Shown: positions 1 to 6,836 of the stretch, piece after piece
Position numbering within the stretch: the stretch's first letter is position 1
How the letters are laid out: every line of letters starts with the position of its first letter
Assembly (NCBI GenBank): GCA_035491935.1
Contig: DATJJW010000057.1
Span: forward strand, 1 to 14,414
DNA length: 14,414 nucleotides
DNA from: DATJJW01 sp035491935
Lineage (GTDB): Bacteria > Pseudomonadota > Alphaproteobacteria > ATCC43930 > CGMCC-115725
Direction of reading: 5' to 3'
Notes under the pieces: generated by a model
Seen by the model: only the letters and a program-made list of their open reading frames with translations
What the model was told of the DNA's origin: nothing
The model's database searches: none
Position numbers and translations under genes: made by a program

Positions 1-153
1 TAGGGGACGGCCGACCTCACTGGTGATTAAGTCGGGCGGAAACAAAGGGCGATCGTCCTCTGTTGATCGCTTCAAGGCCCATCGATGGAAAAACCCTGGG
101 AATCTGCCGTTCCACGAGCCGCAAGTATCGTGCGTTGCCTGTCCTCGCACCCA

Positions 154-181
154 GTTGTGATCCACCAATCAAAATCACAAC
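154..181 (-). terminator. Inverted repeat at the integrase 3' end, possible weak terminator
   Basis: GTTGTGAT (154-161) and ATCACAAC (174-181) form a perfect 8-bp inverted repeat with a 12-nt loop. The right arm overlaps the stop codon of the minus-strand integrase, which is where a terminator would be expected. No T-run follows on the minus strand, so a canonical intrinsic terminator is not shown. The remaining 1-153 holds no ORF or RNA gene I can recognise. Confidence 0.3.
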
Positions 182-1404
182 GAATTGGTTAGCCTGCCCT
201 TGATGGCTTCGGCCCTGGCCGAACGTGCCTGCCGAAGTTCATCGAGATGGTCGGCCCACCACTGCATCATTTCGACCCGCTCACTCCAATATTCACCGCG
301 AGCGTAGGCTCTGCGCACATCGTCGTTCTCGACGTGGGCAAGCTGACGCTCGATGGCATCGGGATGCCATTTGCCGCACTCGTTCAGTAGGCTGGACGCC
401 GTTGCCCGAAAGCCATGTGCAGTGACCTCATCCTTCCCATAGCCGAGCCGACGCAAAGCGGCATTGAGCGTGCCATCGGAGATTGGGCGCTCGGCCGTTC
501 GGATGCCGGGAAATAGGAGAGGTCCATCCTCCCCTATCTCGCGGAGCTGCTTCAGGATGGCGATAGCCTGCCCCGCCAAGGGCACGCGATGCGGGCGACG
601 CATTTTCATCCGCGCCGCCGGAATGCTCCAAACCGCCTTGTCCAAATCGAATTCGGACCATTCGGCAGCGCGCAATTCGCCGGGGCGGGGGAACAAGAGT
701 GCCATCAGCTTCAGCGCTATTCGAGTGCCAGGCTGGCCGTCGAACGAGTCGATCGCCCGCAACAGGGCGCCGAATGCCTTAGGCTCGGTGATCGCCGCGC
801 GTGGCGTTATTTTCGGGCTGATCAGCGCGCCCTTGAGCGCCAAGGTCGGATCCGACTGTGCGCGCGCCGTGGCAATCGCATAGCGAAACACGGTGCCTAT
901 GGTCGATCGGAGCCTGCGCGCGGATTCATAGCGCTCACGGGCCTCGACCTGCCGAAGCACCGTCAGCACGGCAGCGGCATCAATGTTCTTAATGGGGAGC
1001 GCGCCGAGCGTTGGATAGGCGAAATCCAGAAGCCATTTCGTCTTCGTGATGGTGGCCTCGGCCCGGCCTTCCTTTGCGAGACGGGCGATGTGCTCCTCGG
1101 CGATCGTCCTGAAGGTCGGTCCTTTCTGGCTTTCCGCCTTCTGCTTCTTCCTGTCTTGCGACGGATCGGTACCGGCGGCCAGCAGGCGTTTGGCCTGGTC
1201 GCGTGCCTGCCGGGCGTCAGCCAGCGAGACAGCGGGATAGGTACCAAGCGCGAGGAGTTTCTGCTTGTTGTCGAACCGATAGGCGAGCCGCCACAACCGT
1301 CCGCCGCTGGGCTGCACCCAGAGCTGGAGGCCGCCGCCATCCGAGAGTTTTTGGAGTTTGTTGGTATGCCGGGCGTTCCGGCATTTTAAATCCGAGAGCG
1401 GCAT
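175..1404 (-). CDS. int: P4-type tyrosine recombinase (site-specific integrase)
   Basis: This 409-aa protein should cut and rejoin attP and attB to insert and excise a genomic island. Residues 1 to about 90 carry the P4-integrase arm-binding (DUF4102-type) domain, recognisable from SDLKCRNA and LSDGGGLQLWV. About 97-195 is the SAM-like core-binding domain and about 205-380 the catalytic domain. The full set is visible: R240 (RPGELR), K267 in the beta-hairpin, H330 and R333 (HGFR), H357 (LAHVEND) and nucleophile Y367 (RRAYARGEYW). Length is normal for the family and the frame is intact. The gene lies 214 bp beyond the 3' end of tRNA-Phe and reads away from it, the usual layout for an island integrase at one end of its element. 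Symbiosis-island integrases of Mesorhizobium also use tRNA-Phe. No strong ribosome site precedes the ATG. Cargo lies outside the window to the left. Confidence 0.93.
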   Translation of the reverse strand: MPLSDLKCRNARHTNKLQKLSDGGGLQLWVQPSGGRLWRLAYRFDNKQKLLALGTYPAVSLADARQARDQAKRLLAAGTDPSQDRKKQKAESQKGPTFRTIAEEHIARLAKEGRAEATITKTKWLLDFAYPTLGALPIKNIDAAAVLTVLRQVEARERYESARRLRSTIGTVFRYAIATARAQSDPTLALKGALISPKITPRAAITEPKAFGALLRAIDSFDGQPGTRIALKLMALLFPRPGELRAAEWSEFDLDKAVWSIPAARMKMRRPHRVPLAGQAIAILKQLREIGEDGPLLFPGIRTAERPISDGTLNAALRRLGYGKDEVTAHGFRATASSLLNECGKWHPDAIERQLAHVENDDVRRAYARGEYWSERVEMMQWWADHLDELRQARSARAEAIKGRLTNSL

Positions 1405-1462
1405 GGGTTCGATTCCACTCTAGGAAAACCGCGATACCAACAAGGGTATCTGATACCAACAA
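1357..1462. repeat. ATACCAACAA iterons around the integrase start
   Basis: GATACCAACAA occurs at 1433-1443 and again at 1452-1462, 19 bp start to start. The reverse complement of the same motif (TTTGTTGGTAT) lies inside the integrase 5' end at 1357-1367. GGTATC at 1445-1450 makes a further inverted half-site with the first GATACC, and ATACCA recurs just after the second copy. The cluster sits directly upstream of and inside the integrase gene. Such iterons in front of integrase genes are often arm-type integrase binding sites, autorepression sites or excisionase sites. Which applies here is inference. Confidence 0.5.
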
Positions 1463-1541
1463 AAATACCATCGATCGCCGTCGTTGGACCAAAGGGGACC
1501 GCCTGCGCCGACCCACGCCCAAACCGGCCTGAACGGACAAT

Positions 1542-1566
1542 TTCTCTTATTTTTCAGAGAATTATA
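1542..1566 (-). promoter_or_regulatory. Possible integrase promoter -10 box with adjoining inverted repeat
   Basis: A perfect TATAAT is present on the minus strand at 1561-1566, about 157 bp upstream of the integrase start. It is followed directly by an inverted repeat TTCTCT (1542-1547) / AGAGAA (1556-1561) with an 8-nt loop. I see no acceptable -35 hexamer at 16-19 bp spacing and no TGn extension, so this is only a candidate. The repeat overlapping the box could be an operator. Confidence 0.25.
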
Positions 1567-1618
1567 GCCACTCCAGCGTAGCCTGGATGGCATAAAGATG
1601 GGGCGGTAAGGGAGGGGA

Positions 1619-1643
1619 TGGTGCCCAGGGGCGGAATCGAACC
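1619..1643. other. Presumed attachment-site core in the tRNA-Phe 3' end
   Basis: Elements with P4-type integrases usually recombine in the 3' end of a tRNA gene and restore it with a matching sequence carried by the element. The T-arm, acceptor strand and CCA of tRNA-Phe lie here, next to the integrase side. The tRNA is complete, as expected after such restoration. The true core length is not visible because the second copy, expected at the far end of the island left of base 1, is not in the window. Confidence 0.5.
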
Positions 1644-1694
1644 ACCGACACTGCGATTTTCAGTCGCATGCTCTACCAACTGAGCTACCTGGGC
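1619..1694 (-). tRNA. tRNA-Phe (anticodon GAA)
   Basis: The minus strand folds into a full 76-nt cloverleaf. The acceptor stem is GCCCAGG/CCTGGGC, the D-arm GCTC/GAGC, and the anticodon arm TGCGA-CTGAAAA-TCGCA with GAA in the loop centre. The T-arm is GGTGG-TTCGATT-CCGCC with one G-U pair, the discriminator is A, and CCA is encoded in the DNA. It lies 129 bp downstream of rodA on the same strand but has its own likely promoter. It is the presumed integration target of the adjacent integrase. Confidence 0.97.
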
Positions 1695-1731
1695 GCCGGG
1701 CGGATCAGGCGATCCGACATGCGGAGTGGTG

Positions 1732-1760
1732 TCTATAAAGAGCCGAATCCCGCCTGTCTA
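1732..1760 (-). promoter_or_regulatory. Probable sigma70-type promoter of tRNA-Phe
   Basis: On the minus strand TAGACA (1755-1760, 5/6 to the -35 consensus) is separated by exactly 17 bp from TATAGA (1732-1737, 4/6 to the -10 consensus). Transcription would begin near 1725, giving a leader of about 30 nt before the tRNA 5' end at 1694. The position fits an independent tRNA promoter between rodA and the tRNA. Confidence 0.55.
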
Positions 1761-1783
1761 GTGCTTCGTGATCATATCTCGTG

Positions 1784-1797
1784 CCCGCCGATGCGGG
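1784..1797 (-). repeat. Small GC hairpin downstream of rodA
   Basis: CCCGC (1784-1788) and GCGGG (1793-1797) form a perfect 5-bp stem with a 4-nt loop, 26 bp beyond the rodA stop. It is in the right place to end the mre-mrd transcript, but no T-run follows on the minus strand. A factor-dependent or weak terminator is possible. Confidence 0.25.
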
Positions 1798-1823
1798 AGC
1801 CAGGCCAGAGAGGGCCGGAGGGT

Positions 1824-2972
1824 TCAACCCTCACTTTCGCCGCGGCGGTTGAGGCGTGTGTCGCGATGGATGTAGACGCTGATCATCAGGCCGAAGCCGA
1901 ACATCAGGGTCAACATCGCCGTGCCGCCATAGGAGATCAGCGGCAGCGGCACGCCGACCACCGGCAGCACGCCCATGACCATGGCGATGTTGATGAAGAC
2001 GTAGAGGAACAGGTTGCAGGCCAGCCCCAGCGCCAGCAGCTTGCCATACTGGTTGCGGCTGCGCAGGCCGATGGCGAAGCCATAGATGATGACCAGCGCG
2101 TAGAGTGCCAGCAGCACCAGCCCGCCGACCATGCCGAATTCCTCGGCGAACATGGTGAAGATGAAGTCGGTCTGCTTCTCGGGCAGGAAGTCGAGATGGC
2201 TTTGGGTCCCCTGCAGGAACCCCTTGCCCCAGAAGCCGCCGGAGCCCAGCGCAATCTCGGACTGCATCAGGTGGTAGCCTGCCCCCAAACTGTCGGCCTG
2301 GGGGTTGAGGAAGGTGAGGATACGCTGTTTCTGATAGGCCTTCATGAAGCGCCAGGCGATCGGCACCATGCCGGCCAAGCCCATGAAGCCGACGGCGAAG
2401 ACCCAGATTCTCACCCCCGCGATGAAGAACATGCAGGTGGCGCTCATCCCCAGCATCATGGCGGTGCCCAAATCCGGCTGCTTCATGACCAGCGCCGCCG
2501 GCAACGCCACCATCATCATCGGCGGCAGCAGATAGACGAACCGGCCGACCTCCTCAAGCTTCCGTGCGCTGAAATAGCGGGCGAGCGCCATGATCAGCCC
2601 GATCTTCATGATCTCCGAGGGCTGCAGCGACAGCGGACCCAGCGTCAGCCAGCGTTGCGCCCCCAAGCCCCGCGTGCCCTTGAAATCGACCAGCACCAGC
2701 AGGATCAGCCCGAGGATGTAGAGCGGGTATGACGCGCGGTACCAGAATTTGATGTCGACCACCGCCACGACCAGCAGCATGACCAGCGAGACGCTGAAGC
2801 GGATCATCGAGGCCATGGCCCAGGGCTGCATGTTGCCGTTGGCCGCCGAATAGAGCACGGCGCAGCCGATGGCGCCGATGACGCAAAGCAGCAGCATCAG
2901 CCCCCAGCTGACGCTGCGGAGCTTGTCGGCCAGGGTCAGCTGGCGCTGGCGTTCGCCGAAATAGAGGCTCAA
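1824..2972 (-). CDS. rodA: RodA, SEDS-family peptidoglycan glycosyltransferase
   Basis: RodA polymerises glycan strands from lipid II in the inner membrane during elongation, in complex with PBP2. The 382-aa product is a multi-span membrane protein. SEDS signatures include the QPSE motif at 117-120, KQPDLGTA from 164, the periplasmic stretch ending EKQTDFIF with D269, and PLISYGGTA near 343-352. I place the start at TTG 2970-2972, giving MSLYFGERQRQLTL. It overlaps the mrdA TGA by four bases (TTGA), which suggests translational coupling. The open frame extends further upstream to an ATG, but that part merely overlaps mrdA and has no RodA-like sequence. It is the last gene of the mreBCD-mrdA-rodA series. 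Confidence 0.95.
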   Translation of the reverse strand: MSLYFGERQRQLTLADKLRSVSWGLMLLLCVIGAIGCAVLYSAANGNMQPWAMASMIRFSVSLVMLLVVAVVDIKFWYRASYPLYILGLILLVLVDFKGTRGLGAQRWLTLGPLSLQPSEIMKIGLIMALARYFSARKLEEVGRFVYLLPPMMMVALPAALVMKQPDLGTAMMLGMSATCMFFIAGVRIWVFAVGFMGLAGMVPIAWRFMKAYQKQRILTFLNPQADSLGAGYHLMQSEIALGSGGFWGKGFLQGTQSHLDFLPEKQTDFIFTMFAEEFGMVGGLVLLALYALVIIYGFAIGLRSRNQYGKLLALGLACNLFLYVFINIAMVMGVLPVVGVPLPLISYGGTAMLTLMFGFGLMISVYIHRDTRLNRRGESEG

Positions 2973-5068
2973 TCCGGTATCTCCGCATTCCCGTCCGGGG
3001 GGGTGGCAGCGGCGGTCGATCGCACGGGCTTGCCGTCCTTGCCCAGCACTGGCGGCGGCGTCCACGGGATGATGGCCACGGGATCGGCCGGTACCTTGTG
3101 CGCCGGATCGCGCTTCTGGCACTGGACCAGAAGATCGCGGGCGATGGGGGCGGCGACGACCGAGCCGCCGATGCCGTGCTCGACCACCACCGCGGTGACA
3201 TAGCGCGGGGCCGAGACCGGCGCGAAGGCGATGAACAGCGCGTGGTCCCGATCGGCCCAGGGCAGGCTCTCGGGATTGCGCAGCCCATGCTCGCGCTCGG
3301 CCATGGTGATGTGCTTGACCTGGGCGGTGCCGGATTTGCCGCCCATGGCCATGGCCGGATCCATGATGCGCGCCCGATAGGCGGTACCGCCCGGCTCGTT
3401 GACCACCGCATTCATGCCGCTCAGCACGGCGGCCAGCTGTGCCGGATCGCAGCCGAGATCGGCGAAGCCGATATCGTCACCGTCACCGCCGCCGTCCCCG
3501 CCATCCGTGGCATCCTCGCTGGCGGTGCCGTCATCGCCATCGCCGAGCCCGCCTATCACGGCACTGGCGTTGGTCACGCCCGGGCCGCTCCCCGGCTGGT
3601 CGGCCGACGCGACGCCTGGCGGCCGCATCACCCCTTGCTGGCGCACCAGATGCGGGATCACCTGCTTGTTGGTGACCAGGCGGGCCAGCATGGTGCAGAG
3701 CTGCAGCGGGGTGACCGAGATGTAGCCCTGGCCGATGCCGGCGTTGAAGGTCTCGCCGGTCTGCCAGGACACGCCGTATTTCTTCTTCTTCCACTCGGCG
3801 GTCGGGATCAGGCCTGGCCGTTCGTTCGGGATGTCGATGCCGGTCGGCTGGCCGAAGCCCAGCTTGTGCGCCATCGCCGCGATGCGGTCGATGCCGGTGC
3901 GGCGTGCCACCTCGTAGAAATAGATGTCGCAGGAATTCTTGTAGCCGCCATGCAGGTCGAGCGTGCCGTGACCGCCATGCTTCCAGCAATGGAAGACCGC
4001 ATCGCCCAGCTTCAACTGTCCGGTGCACAGGACCTTGAAGTCCGGCGTGATGATGCCGTTGGACAAGGCGGCCATGCCGGTTACCGGCTTGAAGGTCGAG
4101 CCCGGTGGATAGACGCCCTGGATCGTCTTGTTGTTCAAAGGCGCATGCGGGTCGGTGATCAGGTCGTGCCACAGCTCGTTGCTGATGCCATGGGTGAAGG
4201 CGTTGTCGTCATAGGCGGGCGAGGAGGCCATCACCAGGACCTCGCCGGTCAGCGCATCCATCAGCACCACCGCCACGCTCTCCTGGTCGGCGATGCGGCG
4301 CATCGTGTAGTCCTGCAGCGCCATGTCGATGGTGGTGGCGATCTCCTGGCCCGGCTGGCCTTCGTCACGGGTGATCTCGCGTACGACGCGGCCGAGCGCG
4401 TTCACCTCGATCTCGGAGGTGCCGGCGGAGCCGCGCAACGCCAGATCCTGGTCCTTCTCGATGCCGCTCTTGCCGATGCGGAAATCCGGCAGCTCCAGCA
4501 TGGGGTCGCCGTTCAGCTCGTCTTCCGAGACGGGCGCCACATAGCCCACGACGTGGCTGACCTTGCTGGCATAGGGATAGAAACGGTTCGAGCCGACATC
4601 GATCGACACGCCCGGCAGGTCGACCAGATTGACCTCGATGCGCGCCACCTGATCCCAGGTCAGGTTCTCCAGCACGACCACCGGCACGAAGGCATGGCGC
4701 CGGCCGATGTCGCGGATCACCCGCGTCTTCTGCTGCTGGTTCAGCGGCACCAGCATGCCGATGGCATCCAGCGTGCTCGGGATGTCGGCCGCCTGTTCGG
4801 CGACGATGACGATGCGGTAGTTGCGCTGACTGGTGGCGAGTGCCACGCCGTAACGGTCGAGGATGCGGCCGCGCTGCGGCGAGATCAACCGGACATTGAT
4901 CCGGTTCTGCTCGGCCATGACCTTGTATTTGCTGGCCGAGACGACCTGGAGATAGTACATGCGCGCGGCCAGGCCGCCGAGCAGCGTCACCTGCACGCCG
5001 CCCATGACGACGGCGCGCCGGGTCAGCGCTTTCTGGCGGTCCTTGTCGTTTTTCCTCTGGCTGCGCAT
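2969..5068 (-). CDS. mrdA: Penicillin-binding protein 2 (elongation transpeptidase)
   Basis: PBP2 crosslinks peptidoglycan on the periplasmic side and works with RodA and MreC in the Rod complex. The 699-aa protein has a basic N-terminus, a membrane anchor at about 18-40, a pedestal domain from about 60-230 (SPQRGRILDRYG) and a transpeptidase domain. Active-site motifs are S324-TF-K327 in YPPGSTFKPV, S379-C-D381 in YKNSCD, and K578-SGT in GGKSGTAQV, all typical of PBP2. Residues about 478-537 form an unusual Asp/Gly-rich insertion between motifs 2 and 3. The C-terminal tail after about 655 is Pro/Ala-rich. No good Shine-Dalgarno is seen before the ATG. Its stop overlaps the rodA start. A 126-bp AT-richer gap with a probable promoter separates it from mreD. 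Confidence 0.96.
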   Translation of the reverse strand: MRSQRKNDKDRQKALTRRAVVMGGVQVTLLGGLAARMYYLQVVSASKYKVMAEQNRINVRLISPQRGRILDRYGVALATSQRNYRIVIVAEQAADIPSTLDAIGMLVPLNQQQKTRVIRDIGRRHAFVPVVVLENLTWDQVARIEVNLVDLPGVSIDVGSNRFYPYASKVSHVVGYVAPVSEDELNGDPMLELPDFRIGKSGIEKDQDLALRGSAGTSEIEVNALGRVVREITRDEGQPGQEIATTIDMALQDYTMRRIADQESVAVVLMDALTGEVLVMASSPAYDDNAFTHGISNELWHDLITDPHAPLNNKTIQGVYPPGSTFKPVTGMAALSNGIITPDFKVLCTGQLKLGDAVFHCWKHGGHGTLDLHGGYKNSCDIYFYEVARRTGIDRIAAMAHKLGFGQPTGIDIPNERPGLIPTAEWKKKKYGVSWQTGETFNAGIGQGYISVTPLQLCTMLARLVTNKQVIPHLVRQQGVMRPPGVASADQPGSGPGVTNASAVIGGLGDGDDGTASEDATDGGDGGGDGDDIGFADLGCDPAQLAAVLSGMNAVVNEPGGTAYRARIMDPAMAMGGKSGTAQVKHITMAEREHGLRNPESLPWADRDHALFIAFAPVSAPRYVTAVVVEHGIGGSVVAAPIARDLLVQCQKRDPAHKVPADPVAIIPWTPPPVLGKDGKPVRSTAAATPPDGNAEIPD

Positions 5069-5098
5069 GTCGATCGTGATGATTTTCAGTTGAACCGA

Positions 5099-5127
5099 CT
5101 TAAAATCTGAATCGTGACCTATTTCAA
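5099..5127 (-). promoter_or_regulatory. Probable internal promoter for mrdA-rodA
   Basis: On the minus strand TTGAAA (5122-5127, 5/6 to TTGACA) is followed after exactly 17 bp by TTTAAG (5099-5104, 4/6 to TATAAT). Initiation near 5091 would leave about 23 nt before the mrdA ATG. The gap is clearly AT-richer than its surroundings and contains several TGAAT/ATTCA half-sites, which could be operators. Confidence 0.4.
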
Positions 5128-5194
5128 ATATTCAGAGACCGATTCATCATTCAGGTCCCACTGACCTGGACGGATCGGGCTCTAGGGGCCAGCT

Positions 5195-5704
5195 TCAGCT
5201 CATCAGCGCCCGCTGCACACGGGCAAACAGCAACGTCATGATAGGGTAGCACGCGACGGTTAGAGCCGTCTGGAAGACAAAACCGCGCGGGTCGAGCACC
5301 TGCCATGCGAGCACGCTGCCAATGCCCCAGCGCAGCGCATTGGCCGCTCCCGCCGCGATGGTGAATCCGCCCCAGATGAAGGGAAAGGCGCGGCCGACGA
5401 AATCGCGGCGGCGCTTCAGCACCGTCCAGCGCAGCAGCAGCAGCACCAGAGATGTCAGGCCCACCGGCCCTGCGGTGATGAAATCGACGAACAGTCCGAT
5501 GCCGAACAACGCCAGGTAGGGCATGTGGCCGGGGCGGTAGATGCACCAGTGGAATGTCGACATCAATACGAGGTCGGGGGCGATGACCGCATAATCCGGC
5601 AACGCCACCGGCACCGCTTCCAGCATGGCCAGGCCCGAGGTCGAGATAATGGGGATCAGCTTCGGCACCAGCCCCTGGCTAGGTGCCGCGGGGGTCACGG
5701 GCAT
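5195..5704 (-). CDS. mreD: MreD, rod-shape-determining membrane protein
   Basis: MreD is a small integral membrane protein of the Rod complex that contacts MreC. The 169-aa product has several hydrophobic segments, for example about 35-48, 66-92, 107-127 and 143-160. The family-like stretch PYLALFGIGLFVDFITAGPVGLTSLVLLLLRW is split by charged turns (KRRRDFVGRAFP). Length is normal for alphaproteobacterial MreD. AGGA lies about seven bases before the ATG. It follows mreC by 42 bp on the same strand, so cotranscription is likely. Its sequence is poorly conserved across bacteria; operon position and topology carry much of the call. Confidence 0.88.
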   Translation of the reverse strand: MPVTPAAPSQGLVPKLIPIISTSGLAMLEAVPVALPDYAVIAPDLVLMSTFHWCIYRPGHMPYLALFGIGLFVDFITAGPVGLTSLVLLLLRWTVLKRRRDFVGRAFPFIWGGFTIAAGAANALRWGIGSVLAWQVLDPRGFVFQTALTVACYPIMTLLFARVQRALMS

Positions 5705-5746
5705 GGAGTATCCTGGATCTGGTGGATGACGTCCGGCCGGGCCGGC

Positions 5747-6715
5747 TCAGTCATGGCCGCTGGTATGTCCGCGCCCCGTATCCCGAGGATTGGCTTCACG
5801 GGCGGCCGATTTCCTGGCCGCGCCATGCTTCGCCTTGACCGGCTTCGGCAAGGGGGCGGCGCTGGGCGGCAGCACGCCGGACAGGCCGAAATCGGCAATG
5901 CGCAGATAGTCGACACGGGACAGATCGGTATAGGGCTGCACCGCGAGGGTGTCGCCAGGGCCTGCCACCACCGAGCCCACGGGTATGCCCGGCGGGAATA
6001 CGCCGCCATCGCCGGAGGTCACGATGCGGTCGCCGGGCCTGACCTCGGTATGCGGCGGCAGGTAGGAGAGCTGGAGCTGGTCGGAGTTGTCGCCGGCCAG
6101 GATGGCGCGGGTATGCTCCGGCTCGATGCTGACGGGGATGCGGCTGTTCAGGTCGGTCATCAGCAGCACGCGGCTCGTGTGGCTCCCGACCTCGGCGATA
6201 CGGCCGATGAGGCCCGTGCCGGTCAGCACGCCCTGGCCCGGGGCAACGCCGTCGGCGCTGCCGCGGTCGACCAGCAGGTTGCGCGAGAAGACGCCGCCGG
6301 CCGCACCGATGACGCGCGCGGTCACGAACCAGTTGGTGTTGGGTGGGCGGTAATGCGTCAAGGCACGCAGCGCCTGGTTCTCAGCATTCAGCGACTGGGC
6401 GACGCGCTGCCATTCCAGCAGCGTCGCGTTATCGGCACGCAGCCTGCGGTTTTCCTGGTAGAGGTTGACGACATCCTGGACGTCGGTAACGACCGAAGTT
6501 ACGGCAGCCACCGGCTGATGGATGAATGAGAGGACAGGGGCGGCGACGTCGGCGACCCATAGGCGGGTCTTCTGCAAGGCAAGCGGATCCGCTCGGCCGA
6601 CCAGCAAAGCCAGCACCGAGAGAACCACCAGCACAGTGAACGTGAAGCGCTGCGTCGCCGTCTTCAACGGCGCGAAGAGCTGCGCAACCGACCCAGAACG
6701 CGACTTCAAACTCAT
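5747..6715 (-). CDS. mreC: MreC, rod-shape-determining periplasmic protein
   Basis: MreC is a bitopic protein that activates PBP2/RodA and links them to MreB. The 322-aa sequence has a short cytoplasmic N-terminus and one membrane segment at about 24-41 (FTFTVLVVLSVLALLVG). A coiled coil follows at about 83-118 (QENRRLRADNATLLEW and onward), then the beta-domain with the typical VDRGSADGVAPGQGVL, GLIGRI and SGDGGVFPPGIPVG stretches. The last 35 or so residues are Lys/Ala/Pro-rich and probably disordered. It lies between mreB (120-bp gap holding two inverted repeats) and mreD (42-bp gap). A partial AGG-type ribosome site precedes the ATG. Confidence 0.95.
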   Translation of the reverse strand: MSLKSRSGSVAQLFAPLKTATQRFTFTVLVVLSVLALLVGRADPLALQKTRLWVADVAAPVLSFIHQPVAAVTSVVTDVQDVVNLYQENRRLRADNATLLEWQRVAQSLNAENQALRALTHYRPPNTNWFVTARVIGAAGGVFSRNLLVDRGSADGVAPGQGVLTGTGLIGRIAEVGSHTSRVLLMTDLNSRIPVSIEPEHTRAILAGDNSDQLQLSYLPPHTEVRPGDRIVTSGDGGVFPPGIPVGSVVAGPGDTLAVQPYTDLSRVDYLRIADFGLSGVLPPSAAPLPKPVKAKHGAARKSAAREANPRDTGRGHTSGHD

Positions 6716-6735
6716 GCCTGACCTATCCCGCGACA

Positions 6736-6784
6736 GGCGACTTTCCGTGACCTCCCCCCGAAGATCATACCCCGGAAAGTCGCC
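6736..6784 (-). repeat. Perfect 11-bp inverted repeat between mreB and mreC
   Basis: GGCGACTTTCC (6736-6746) and GGAAAGTCGCC (6774-6784) are exact reverse complements around a 27-nt loop that contains a C-run (G-run in the transcript). It lies 20 bp before the mreC start. It could form an RNA hairpin that attenuates readthrough, protects the mreB mRNA end, or affects mreC translation. No T-run follows, so it is not a classic terminator. Confidence 0.6.
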
Positions 6785-6791
6785 AGCCCCT

Positions 6792-6830
6792 CATGGGTCG
6801 CGGACTTGCACCCGCTGGCAAAATCCCATG
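6792..6830 (-). repeat. Nested inverted repeats just after mreB
   Basis: CATGGG (6792-6797) pairs with CCCATG (6825-6830), and inside it the minus strand has GCGG/CCGC around an 8-nt loop. In RNA this gives a two-part stem-loop starting six bases beyond the mreB stop codon. Together with the 11-bp repeat at 6736-6784 it fills most of the mreB-mreC gap with structure. Confidence 0.45.
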
Positions 6831-6836
6831 TTTCGG

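Noticed and set aside
1..174. Search for a second attachment site or a partial gene at the window edge
   Set aside because: No copy of the tRNA-Phe 3' end and no coding frame with recognisable features is present; the island probably extends further left.
1668..2732. 354-codon plus-strand frame over tRNA-Phe and rodA
   Set aside because: It starts inside the tRNA and runs antisense to rodA; its His/Gln-rich composition is a shadow of membrane-protein codons.
3098..5110. 670-codon open frame on the plus strand opposite mrdA
   Set aside because: It is antisense to a PBP2 with all its motifs. Its translation is His/Asp/Arg/Gly-rich with no domain, as expected from an unused frame of GC-rich coding DNA.
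6774..6836. Cobalamin-riboswitch-like GGUGCAAGUCC in the minus-strand RNA after mreB
   Set aside because: Only this short stretch fits. The downstream B12-box pattern and other conserved helices are missing, and a B12 switch in front of mreC makes little sense.
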